Shown in pieces: positions 1 through 5,545 of a DNA stretch of 5,545 bases. Below the pieces are notes generated by a model. The model saw nothing but the letters and a program-made list of their open reading frames with translations. It made no database searches and was not told where the DNA came from. The translations under genes and the position numbers were made by a program. Within the stretch, counting starts at the first letter, position 1. The number at the start of each line of letters is the position of its first letter. Origin of the DNA: Burkholderiaceae bacterium (GTDB taxonomy: Bacteria; Pseudomonadota; Gammaproteobacteria; Burkholderiales; Burkholderiaceae); contig CANBYN010000136.1 in the NCBI GenBank assembly GCA_947373615.1, forward strand, positions 1 to 5,545, in the 5' to 3' direction.

Positions 1-314
1 CTGCTGGCGAAGAAGTGGTGGCTCCCTCAAGCGCCAAACCAAAAACAGAAGATTTATCTAAGTCCACAGCTTCTGGAAAATATGTTATCCAGATTGGTGC
101 CTTTGCTTCTGAAGAACGTGCAAAAGGTTGGATTGCGAAGTTGAAAGAACAAAAGATTCCAAACTACGTTTTGAATAAAACGGGTAGCGATGGTATTAAG
201 TTGTATGTATTGCGTGCTGGCCCTTTTACGGATAAAGACGCGGCCGAAGCGGCGGAAAAGAAAATTAAAGATATGGGCCTTTCACCAAGGCTTGTAGAGA
301 CAGGTAAACAGTAA
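1..314 (+). CDS. SPOR-domain protein (DedD-like), 3' end only
   Basis: This is the C-terminal part of a protein with a SPOR domain, the fold that binds denuded peptidoglycan at the division septum. The frame is open from base 3 with no stop before it, so the gene starts upstream of the window. The GTG at 15 is an internal Val codon rather than a credible start. The visible part has a short polar, Ser/Lys/Pro-rich linker and then the SPOR domain, from about GKYVIQIGAF to the end. It shows the typical pattern of a YVIQIGAF strand, an A..W...L helix, a LYVLRAGPF strand and a final AA...AEKKIKDMG helix followed by a strand. The N-terminal cytoplasmic and membrane segment expected of DedD-type proteins is out of view. 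The stop codon shares its last base with the start of cvpA, so translation is probably coupled. In Burkholderiales this slot between folC and cvpA is normally a dedD-like gene. The domain is certain; the exact name is inferred from context. Confidence 0.9.
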   Translation, partial: AGEEVVAPSSAKPKTEDLSKSTASGKYVIQIGAFASEERAKGWIAKLKEQKIPNYVLNKTGSDGIKLYVLRAGPFTDKDAAEAAEKKIKDMGLSPRLVETGKQ

Positions 315-880
315 TGGAGTACTTATCCACCCTTAAGTTAACGCCGGTGGATTACTTCACCTTAGTTGTGCTCTTGGTCTCTGCCTTGGTGGGAATTTCG
401 CGCGGCTTGTTCAAAGAGGTTCTCGCATTAGCCTCTTGGTTTGTAGCGGCTTGGGTCGCATTCCATTACAGCAACTACCTCTCTACTGAGTGGTTATCCA
501 CATTTCATCTAGATGAGTTGTTAAGTCTTGGTATTAGTTTTTTGATTTTATTTGTTTTAACGCTGATTGCTTGTGGCTTATTTGGCGGAGTAGTGCAAAA
601 AATTATTTTGTCGGCGGGTTTAAGCTTAACTGATCGTTTCTTGGGATTGGTGTTTGGCTTAATGCGGGGTGGTCTTATCGTGGTTGTGCTTGCAACACTC
701 GCTGCGTTAACCCCAATTCCACAAAGTTTGGCCTGGAAGAATGCCATTACCAGGCCAGCAATTGATATGGCAACCAGTTTAATTAAAGGTTGGCTACCAG
801 CTGACTGGGCTAAGCAATTGGGCGATGCAATGCCCAAAGTTACGCCTACCATTACTCCTAAAATAACAATAGGAACTTAG
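314..880 (+). CDS. cvpA: CvpA family inner-membrane protein (colicin V production protein)
   Basis: This is a CvpA-family membrane protein of 188 residues, slightly longer than the roughly 160 residues of E. coli CvpA. The family is needed for colicin V export and has been linked to envelope stress; its molecular activity is unsettled. Hydrophobic segments lie at about residues 13-30, 35-51, 69-93 and 112-132. The first contains the family signature D-Y-F-T-L...S-A-L-V-G-I-S-R-G-L-F-K-E. A basic/aromatic linker with a D-R-F-L-G-L-V-F-G motif precedes the last segment. The tail is a polar, Thr/Pro/Ile-rich stretch (VTPTITPKITIGT) outside the membrane domain. The ATG overlaps the preceding TAA by one base and has an AGG at 302-304 at suitable distance, so coupled translation is likely. 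It sits directly upstream of purF, as in E. coli and most proteobacteria, which strongly supports the name. A GC-rich inverted repeat lies inside the gene at 729-757. Confidence 0.95.
   Translation: MEYLSTLKLTPVDYFTLVVLLVSALVGISRGLFKEVLALASWFVAAWVAFHYSNYLSTEWLSTFHLDELLSLGISFLILFVLTLIACGLFGGVVQKIILSAGLSLTDRFLGLVFGLMRGGLIVVVLATLAALTPIPQSLAWKNAITRPAIDMATSLIKGWLPADWAKQLGDAMPKVTPTITPKITIGT
871..874 (+). promoter_or_regulatory. ribosome binding site of purF
   Basis: AGGA lies 10 bases before the purF ATG, inside the last codons of cvpA. It fixes the start at the Met-Cys codon pair, which the enzyme requires because Cys2 is the nucleophile. Confidence 0.5.
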
Positions 881-884
881 AGAT

Positions 885-2423
885 ATGTGCGGCGTCGTTG
901 GAACTGTTTCCCACTCACCAGTAAATCAACTTCTCTATGATGCCTTGTTGCTTTTGCAACATCGCGGTCAGGATGCGGCAGGTATCGCAACGATGAATGG
1001 TAATTCGTTCACGATGCATAAAGCCAATGGCTTGGTTCGAGATGTGTTTAGAACTCGAAATATGCGTAGTTTGGTAGGTAATGCTGGTATTGGCCAGGTT
1101 CGTTACCCAACAGCTGGTTCTGCTAGTAGCGAAGAAGAGGCGCAACCTTTTTATGTAAGCGCTCCATACGGCATTATTTTGGCTCATAACGGTAATCTCA
1201 CAAATGCTCCAAGTTTGCGTGTTGAAATGGCATATCGTGACCGTCGCCACATCAATACAAGCTCGGATACAGAAGTACTACTTAACGTGTTGGCTGATGA
1301 GCTTCAAAAAGAAACCAATAGTGCAGCCTTAGATGAAGGCGCGATGTTTAATGCAGTTACCGGTGTAACAAGTCGCGTTAAGGGTTCATATGCAGTTGTT
1401 TCACTCATTGCCGGATATGGCTTATTGGCTTTTCGTGATCAGTTCGGGATTCGTCCTTTGTGTCTTGGTCGTATCGATACTCCCCAAGGTCCCGAGTGGA
1501 TGATTGCTTCTGAGTCAGTTGCTCTCGAGGGTTTGGGGTTTACTTTTGTTCGTGATGTAAATCCTGGAGAAGCAATCTACATTGACTTGGATGGAAATTT
1601 CTACTCACGCCAATGTGTGCCCAATGCTGTATTAACACCTTGTATTTTTGAATATGTATACATGGCTCGTCCAGACTCCACCATTGATGGTGTCACTGTC
1701 TACAACGTCCGAATGCGTATGGGTGATTATTTAGCGGAGAAGATTCGCAAAGAAACCAATGTCGATGAGATCGATGTGGTGATGCCTATTCCCGATTCTA
1801 GTCGTCCGGCAGCAATGCAAGTGGCTAAGAACTTAGGTGTTGATTATCGCGAAGGTTTTTTTAAGAATCGCTATATCGGCAGAACCTTCATCATGCCGGG
1901 TCAAGCTGTTCGCAAGAAGTCCGTACGTCAAAAATTGAATGCTATGCGCATTGAATTTAAAGATAAAACGGTCTTGATCGTAGATGACTCTATCGTGCGT
2001 GGTACCACCTCCTTTGAGATTGTGCAAATGGCTCGTGAGTCTGGCGCTAAGAAAGTCATCTTTGCATCAGCTGCACCTCCAGTGCGTTTCCCGAACGTCT
2101 ACGGCATTGATATGCCAACCCGTAGTGAGTTGGTCGCCTATGGCCGCACTGATGAGGAAATTAATAAGATGATTGGTGCCGATCAATTGATCTACCAAAG
2201 TGTTGAGGATATGAAGCAAGCGGTGAGGGATATCAATCCTAATATTCATCAATTTGAGGCCTCTTGCTTTGATGGCAACTACATCACTGGCGACATTACC
2301 GAGTCTTATCTTGATGCTTTAGAAGCAGCCCGTAATTCGTCTGCTGCTAAGGCTGATCGTCAACGCGATTCTAGCGATTTTGCACGCTCACAACTCCATC
2401 TGCATTTGGCTACCGAAGACTAA
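885..2423 (+). CDS. purF: amidophosphoribosyltransferase (glutamine PRPP amidotransferase)
   Basis: This cytoplasmic enzyme catalyses the committed step of de novo purine synthesis: PRPP plus glutamine gives 5-phosphoribosylamine, glutamate and pyrophosphate. It has 512 residues against 505 in E. coli. The N-terminal half is a class II (Ntn) glutaminase. MCGVVG places the nucleophile at Cys2 right after the initiator Met, so there is no propeptide, as in E. coli and unlike B. subtilis. Arg73 (QVRYPT), Asn102-Gly103 (AHNGNL) and Asp128 (SSDTE) match the known glutamine-site residues. The C-terminal half is a type I phosphoribosyltransferase. Its PRPP loop VLIVDDSIVRGTT lies at residues 363-375, with Asp367-Asp368, and the flexible-loop region GRTFIMPGQAVRKKSVRQKLN-like segment precedes it. 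All catalytic residues are present, so the enzyme should be active. The C-terminal tail is Ser/Ala/Asp-rich and poorly conserved. It follows cvpA by 4 bases and is surely cotranscribed with it. Confidence 0.98.
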   Translation: MCGVVGTVSHSPVNQLLYDALLLLQHRGQDAAGIATMNGNSFTMHKANGLVRDVFRTRNMRSLVGNAGIGQVRYPTAGSASSEEEAQPFYVSAPYGIILAHNGNLTNAPSLRVEMAYRDRRHINTSSDTEVLLNVLADELQKETNSAALDEGAMFNAVTGVTSRVKGSYAVVSLIAGYGLLAFRDQFGIRPLCLGRIDTPQGPEWMIASESVALEGLGFTFVRDVNPGEAIYIDLDGNFYSRQCVPNAVLTPCIFEYVYMARPDSTIDGVTVYNVRMRMGDYLAEKIRKETNVDEIDVVMPIPDSSRPAAMQVAKNLGVDYREGFFKNRYIGRTFIMPGQAVRKKSVRQKLNAMRIEFKDKTVLIVDDSIVRGTTSFEIVQMARESGAKKVIFASAAPPVRFPNVYGIDMPTRSELVAYGRTDEEINKMIGADQLIYQSVEDMKQAVRDINPNIHQFEASCFDGNYITGDITESYLDALEAARNSSAAKADRQRDSSDFARSQLHLHLATED

Positions 2424-2432
2424 AAAGCGACA

Positions 2433-2459
2433 GGAATTTGCCTCACTCAAGGCAAATCC
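2433..2459 (+). other. hairpin in the purF-metZ spacer
   Basis: A perfect 8-bp inverted repeat, ATTTGCCT at 2436-2443 and AGGCAAAT at 2450-2457, flanks a 6-base loop (CACTCA). GG at 2433-2434 and CC at 2458-2459 can add two pairs past a bulged A. It lies 10 bases after the purF stop and ends 24 bases before the metZ ATG. No run of T follows it, so it is not a canonical Rho-independent terminator. It could instead act as an mRNA 3'-end stabiliser, a processing site or an attenuating structure that uncouples metZ from purF. The pairing is seen; the role is inferred. Confidence 0.45.
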
Positions 2460-2483
2460 ACAATTCGGTGTCAAAATAGCAGG

Positions 2484-3692
2484 ATGAAGAGTAAAACTAC
2501 ACGTCAAAAACCGGATTTTTCTAAGCTAGCGCTTGAAACCCTAGCAGTTCGCGCTGGTACTCGTCGCACCGCTGAATATCAAGAGCATTCAGAGGCAATG
2601 TTCCTGACCTCTAGCTTCTGTTTTGATAGCGCTGAATTGGCTGCTGATGGTTTTGCACATGCTGACCAAGGCTTTATTTATTCTCGCTTTACTAATCCAA
2701 CGGTAAGCATGTTCCAAGATCGTTTGGCTGCATTAGAGGGTGGTGAGGCCTGTATTGCAACTGCTTCTGGCATGTCAGCTATTTTAACGATGGCAATGGC
2801 GCACCTTCAGGCGGGCGACCATGTAATTTGTTCGCGCTCAGTATTTGGTGCAACGATTCAGTTATTCACTACGATCTTGGGCCGCTTCGGTATCACGACT
2901 ACTTATGCTGACTTGGCTGATACTAAGTCATGGCAAGCTGCTATCCAACCTAATACCAAACTGTTTTATTTGGAGACACCTTCAAACCCGCTAACTGAGA
3001 TTGCAGACATCAAGGCAATTTCAAAAATTGCTAAAAAAGCTGGTGCATTATTTGCGGTAGACAATTGTTTCTGTACACCTGCTTTGCAAAAACCTTTATC
3101 TCTGGGGGCTGATGTAGTGATTCATTCGGCGACAAAGTATTTGGATGGCCAGGGCAGAATGGTTGGGGGCGCCATAGTTGGACGCAATGATTTCATCATG
3201 GGCAAAGTGTTTCCTTATGTGCGCACTGCGGGACCAACACTCTCAGCCTTTAACGCTTGGGTATTCCTAAAGGGTCTAGAGACTCTAGAGCTTCGCATGA
3301 AGCAGCAGAGCCAGAATGCGCTCGCCTTAGCCCAGTGGCTCGAAAAGCAACCTGGAGTGGAGCGCGTTTACCATCCCGGTCTCAAATCGCATCCCCAACA
3401 TGCCTTGGCAATGCGACAACAAAAAACGGGTGGAGCGATTGTGTCCTTCACTCTTAAAGGTGGAAAAAAATCCGCATTCAAGTTGATTAATCAAACCAGG
3501 CTTTGTTCCATCACAGCAAACCTTGGTGATACTCGCACGACCATTACCCATCCGGCAACAACGACGCATTGCCGCGTAACTCCTGAGGCTCGTAAAGCTG
3601 CAGGAATTACCGATGGATTGGTACGCATAGCTGTTGGTCTTGAAAATATTAACGATCTAAAGAGCGACCTCCTTGGTGGACTCAAAAAATAA
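2484..3692 (+). CDS. metZ: O-succinylhomoserine sulfhydrylase
   Basis: This is a PLP-dependent enzyme of the Cys/Met metabolism (gamma-family, fold type I) group, 402 residues, the usual length. It is expected to make homocysteine from O-succinylhomoserine and sulfide, bypassing cystathionine. Visible family features are Y66-S-R68 (phosphate contact from the neighbouring subunit), the ASGM segment at 94-97, ETPSNP in mid-protein, Asp193 in the DNCFCTP motif (pairs with the PLP ring nitrogen) and the Schiff-base Lys218 in HSATKYLDGQGR. The Asp-Lys spacing of 25 equals that in E. coli MetB. The C-terminal GDTRTTITHPATTTH substrate-loop signature favours MetZ over MetB or MetC. The residue after TTH is Cys where I would expect Gly in many MetZ proteins. 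The frame is the same as that of purF, and this ATG is the first start codon after the purF stop, so the start is secure. The ribosome site is poor: AGG directly abuts the ATG. Placement after purF is the standard betaproteobacterial order. An O-acetylhomoserine substrate cannot be fully excluded. Confidence 0.93.
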   Translation: MKSKTTRQKPDFSKLALETLAVRAGTRRTAEYQEHSEAMFLTSSFCFDSAELAADGFAHADQGFIYSRFTNPTVSMFQDRLAALEGGEACIATASGMSAILTMAMAHLQAGDHVICSRSVFGATIQLFTTILGRFGITTTYADLADTKSWQAAIQPNTKLFYLETPSNPLTEIADIKAISKIAKKAGALFAVDNCFCTPALQKPLSLGADVVIHSATKYLDGQGRMVGGAIVGRNDFIMGKVFPYVRTAGPTLSAFNAWVFLKGLETLELRMKQQSQNALALAQWLEKQPGVERVYHPGLKSHPQHALAMRQQKTGGAIVSFTLKGGKKSAFKLINQTRLCSITANLGDTRTTITHPATTTHCRVTPEARKAAGITDGLVRIAVGLENINDLKSDLLGGLKK

Positions 3693-3708
3693 TCAAGTAC
3701 ATCAAGAT

Positions 3709-3711
3709 AGG
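3709..3711 (+). promoter_or_regulatory. probable ribosome site choosing the ATG at 3715
   Basis: AAGATAGG (ending in AGG) sits 3 bases before the ATG at 3715. Spacing is short, but it is the best purine-rich site near any candidate start. The alternatives, TTG at 3673 and GTG at 3676, lie inside the end of metZ and would add an unconserved-looking polar leader. Confidence 0.35.
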
Positions 3712-3714
3712 CTC

Positions 3715-4332
3715 ATGAGTTTTTCTGATGCGACCCAGTTCTGGAATGAACGCTTTGATAAGAAAGAGTTCATCTTTGGCCGCGAGCCAAATGAATATCT
3801 TGTCGAGCAGGCGAAGCAACATCTAAAGCATGGCAGCAAAGTGCTTTGCATTGCTGATGGTGAAGGGCGCAATGGGGTTTGGTTAGCCAAGCAAGGCATG
3901 CAAGTAGTCGGCTTTGATGTTTCTGACATAGCTCTAGTTAAAGCTAGGCAGTTTGCCATGGACAATCATGTCGAGATTAAGTACTCATTAAGCGATACTG
4001 ATGGTTTTGATTGGCAAACTAATACCTACGATGCCGTTATCGCCATCTTCATTCAGTTTGCTGATGCCAAGATGCGTGAACGTATATTTAAAAACGCGTA
4101 TGTCGCATTAAAGAAGGGTGGAATATTTATTCTGCAGGGTTACACGCCAAAGCAAATTGAATATAAAACTGGTGGCCCATCGCTTCTTGAGCATCTCTAT
4201 ACTGAAGAGTTGATCAAAAATCTTGCGAAAGAATTTGAGATCCTCGAATTGCGCTCTTATGAAAGAGAGCTTAATGAAGGCGCAAGACATGCCGGCATGT
4301 CAGCATTGCTGGGCTTAGTGGCTAGAAAATAA
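3715..4332 (+). CDS. class I SAM-dependent methyltransferase (TehB-like)
   Basis: This is a cytoplasmic Rossmann-fold methyltransferase of 205 residues using S-adenosylmethionine; the methyl acceptor is not known. The N-terminus FWNERFDKKEFIFGREPNEYL is the pattern typical of the TehB-like/tellurite-resistance-type group. Motif I is at about 43-54 (VLCIADGEGRNG), with the acidic residue ending the second strand in GFDVS at 66-70. A YDAVIAIFIQF strand (motif II region) lies near 103-113, then KKGGIFILQGY. A later YKTGGPSLLEHLYT segment is typical of this subgroup. I place the start at ATG 3715 because it gives the family's usual N-terminus; upstream in-frame TTG (3673) and GTG (3676) overlap metZ and add 13-14 residues without resemblance to the family. 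It begins 22 bases after the metZ stop and probably shares its transcript, linking a SAM consumer to methionine supply. That link is inference. Tellurite or thiopurine activity should not be assumed. Confidence 0.88.
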   Translation: MSFSDATQFWNERFDKKEFIFGREPNEYLVEQAKQHLKHGSKVLCIADGEGRNGVWLAKQGMQVVGFDVSDIALVKARQFAMDNHVEIKYSLSDTDGFDWQTNTYDAVIAIFIQFADAKMRERIFKNAYVALKKGGIFILQGYTPKQIEYKTGGPSLLEHLYTEELIKNLAKEFEILELRSYERELNEGARHAGMSALLGLVARK

Positions 4333-4354
4333 TTATTTCCATTACACTACTTCA

Positions 4355-4588
4355 GTGAAAACAATCAAGATTAAAATTACTCGGCAATAGCAACAGTAAC
4401 TGCAAAAATACGGTGAAGTTGCTTGAGGGTGTTGCGAAAAAGAAAGTTTTTCATATCACCATGGAGAAAGTGGAAGAAATACATGGCATCATGAATTTAA
4501 CTTTCTTTTAACTCCAACCGTCGTGATCGATAAGAAAGTGGTTTGGGGGTATACCCAGTAGAAAAAAGCCGATGCATGCTTCTCGTAA
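4355..4588 (+). pseudogene. broken thioredoxin-fold protein (Thioredoxin_3 / redox-active disulfide type)
   Basis: Joining three frame segments gives a 77-codon protein plus TAA, the usual size of this small family. Segment 1 starts at GTG 4355 (frame 2) and reads VKTIKIKI. From 4383 (frame 0) it continues GNSNSNCKNTVKLLEG, VAKKKVFHITMEKVEEI and HGIMN. From about 4505 (frame 2 again) it reads LLTPTVVIDKKVVWGYTQ, then TAG at 4559, then KKADACFS and TAA at 4586. Homologues carry a GxGCxNC redox motif, a VEKVEEIM-like helix and a cis-Pro STPxVVIDGKVV segment, all recognisable here. Damage: one extra base near 4379-4382, one missing base between 4494 and 4510, an in-frame TAG, and loss of the first active-site Cys (GNSNSNC, where GxGCxNC is expected). 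No ribosome site is visible before the GTG. The combination argues for true decay rather than a single sequencing error. Intact relatives are often beside permease or metal/arsenic-response genes, but none is present here. The family call rests on memory of its motifs. Confidence 0.8.
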
Positions 4589-4597
4589 GAATCAGTT

Positions 4598-5497
4598 TTA
4601 ACTGAAATAGAGACCGATGCATAAAAATAGGGGGTATAAATGGGCAGCAATCAAATTTCGTACGATGAGTGCCTTTGTTTGCTCTTTCGTTAGTGCAGGC
4701 TTGGATAATTGTTTTGAGCAGATTAGAAAGATTGGCAACACAAAAACTGTGATTCCAGTTTCCTTAGGTATTTCAAAAAAATAGATTGCAGTTAATTGAA
4801 ATACATAGGCTGTTATGAATATTCCACTGTACCAAACGCGTAATTCATGGGGTGAGCATATGGTGGCTAAAGTATATTTTTTGGCTATACGATCAGCCTC
4901 AATATCAGGCACTTGGTTGACTAAAAGTATGTTGGCAACCATCAACCCATAGGCTATACCGACTGGAATAGCTCCATAAGCCATCTGGTTAAGCTGCATG
5001 CTGGCAAACCCAATCACCACAAGTGACCACGCGACCGTAATTGCAAGTTCACCCAAAATGCCTTTGGACATTAACTGCAGAGGTGGGGCTGAGTAGGTCC
5101 AGGCAATGAAAACTCCAAGAAATCCTATAGATACTAAGTTCCAAGTGGTTTTGGAGCATATGTAAATGCCAATCGTTACGCTGATCAAGATTAAGATCAG
5201 CGCTACGCTAAAGATTTGAGCAGGACTTAACACCTTATTTTGGATAAATCGACTGCCACCGGTGAAGGGGCTAATGCGTTTGTAATTGCAGGCATCGCTT
5301 CCATTGAGGTGGTCAAAATAATCATTTAGCAGATTGGCGGAGGCATGCACCATCAGAACTAGCGCTATTCCTAGAAGATTAGTTGTCCAATTCTCTCGTG
5401 AGATATTGGGTAGTAGTAGTCCAATAGAGCAGCCCAGTAGAGTTATTACTAGGAATGAAGGACGAGTGGCCAGAAAAAAAGAGATTGGCTTAGCCAT
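4598..5497 (-). CDS. UbiA/MenA-family membrane prenyltransferase
   Basis: This is an integral inner-membrane prenyltransferase of 299 residues that would attach an isoprenoid chain to an aromatic acceptor using Mg2+. The protein is highly hydrophobic, with about eight to nine membrane segments. The first Asp-rich motif is N55-LLN-D59-YF-D62-HLNGS-D68, and the second is VPDIEAD with Asp198 and Asp202. YSAPPL (135-140) and the conserved Glu150 are also present. ISPFTGGSRFIQ after motif 1 resembles MenA-like and uncharacterised UbiA-family members more than the 4-hydroxybenzoate enzyme UbiA. Both metal sites look intact, so the enzyme is probably active. The start is firm: an in-frame TAA lies 27 bases before the ATG with no other start codon between. 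No clear Shine-Dalgarno is seen. It runs convergent to the purF-metZ operon. A dihydroxynaphthoate substrate is possible, but betaproteobacteria generally use ubiquinone, so I leave the gene symbol blank. Confidence 0.88.
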   Translation of the reverse strand: MAKPISFFLATRPSFLVITLLGCSIGLLLPNISRENWTTNLLGIALVLMVHASANLLNDYFDHLNGSDACNYKRISPFTGGSRFIQNKVLSPAQIFSVALILILISVTIGIYICSKTTWNLVSIGFLGVFIAWTYSAPPLQLMSKGILGELAITVAWSLVVIGFASMQLNQMAYGAIPVGIAYGLMVANILLVNQVPDIEADRIAKKYTLATICSPHELRVWYSGIFITAYVFQLTAIYFFEIPKETGITVFVLPIFLICSKQLSKPALTKEQTKALIVRNLIAAHLYPLFLCIGLYFS

Positions 5498-5545
5498 GCA
5501 AAAGCAAAGGTTTCTGTGTATTTGTTAGTTGTGGAATCAATGTCA

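Noticed and set aside
505..852. 115-codon open frame on the - strand inside cvpA
   Set aside because: It is fully antisense to a clear CvpA protein, has no recognisable domain, and is a composition shadow of the real gene.
915..1250. 111-codon open frame on the - strand inside purF
   Set aside because: It lies entirely opposite the conserved glutaminase domain of PurF and shows no family motif.
3673..3714. Upstream TTG/GTG starts for the methyltransferase
   Set aside because: They overlap the end of metZ and add a polar leader unlike the family; ATG 3715 gives the expected N-terminus and has a purine-rich site just before it.
4327..4338. AAATAATTATTT palindrome at the methyltransferase stop, considered as a terminator
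   Set aside because: It is only A/T, has no loop and no following T run, so a stable RNA hairpin is unlikely.
4592..4605. TCAGTT-TT-AACTGA inverted repeat at the prenyltransferase stop, considered as a shared terminator for the convergent genes
   Set aside because: A 6-bp weak stem with a 2-base loop is too small to form well, and no T tract follows on either strand.
5179..5202. CGCTGATC/GATCAGCG inverted repeat with an 8-base loop
   Set aside because: It lies in a membrane-segment coding stretch rich in Ile/Leu/Ser codons of the prenyltransferase; with no T tract or gene boundary nearby, coincidence is the simplest reading.
5334..5528. 64-codon + strand open frame opposite the start of the prenyltransferase
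   Set aside because: It is antisense to the conserved N-terminal region of the prenyltransferase, with no domain or ribosome site.
5498..5545. Possible promoter for the prenyltransferase on the - strand
   Set aside because: A TTGATT-like -35 can be found, but no convincing -10 at 16-18 bases follows within the 48 bases available, so no promoter is called.

Overview
The window looks like a piece of a betaproteobacterial chromosome. The gene order SPOR-domain protein, cvpA, purF, metZ is the usual Burkholderiales arrangement (normally following folC). The moderate base composition (clearly lower in GC than Burkholderia or Cupriavidus) and the protein character suggest a Polynucleobacter-like freshwater Burkholderiaceae. 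The taxonomic call is an inference from gene order and sequence style, not from a database search.

Layout. Positions 1-4332 carry a tight co-directional run on the + strand: the 3' end of a dedD-like SPOR-domain gene; cvpA, whose ATG overlaps the previous stop by one base; purF, 4 bases after cvpA; a 60-base spacer with a hairpin; metZ (O-succinylhomoserine sulfhydrylase); and a class I SAM-dependent methyltransferase starting 22 bases after the metZ stop. Positions 4333-4597 have no intact gene. They hold the wreck of a small thioredoxin-fold protein (Thioredoxin_3 / redox-active disulfide protein type), broken by two compensating frameshifts and an in-frame stop, and missing one active-site cysteine. 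Positions 4598-5497 carry a UbiA/MenA-family membrane prenyltransferase on the - strand, convergent with everything else.

How the genes fit together. PurF makes the committed step of purine synthesis. MetZ makes homocysteine directly from O-succinylhomoserine and sulfide, feeding methionine and SAM, and the methyltransferase after it is a SAM consumer whose substrate is unknown. The SPOR protein and CvpA are envelope proteins that travel with purF in this lineage. The prenyltransferase is not part of that operon, and its substrate cannot be assigned from sequence alone.

I do not see a previously undescribed system here. The most useful non-obvious item is the thioredoxin-fold pseudogene, which is invisible to ordinary ORF calling because no single frame is open across it.
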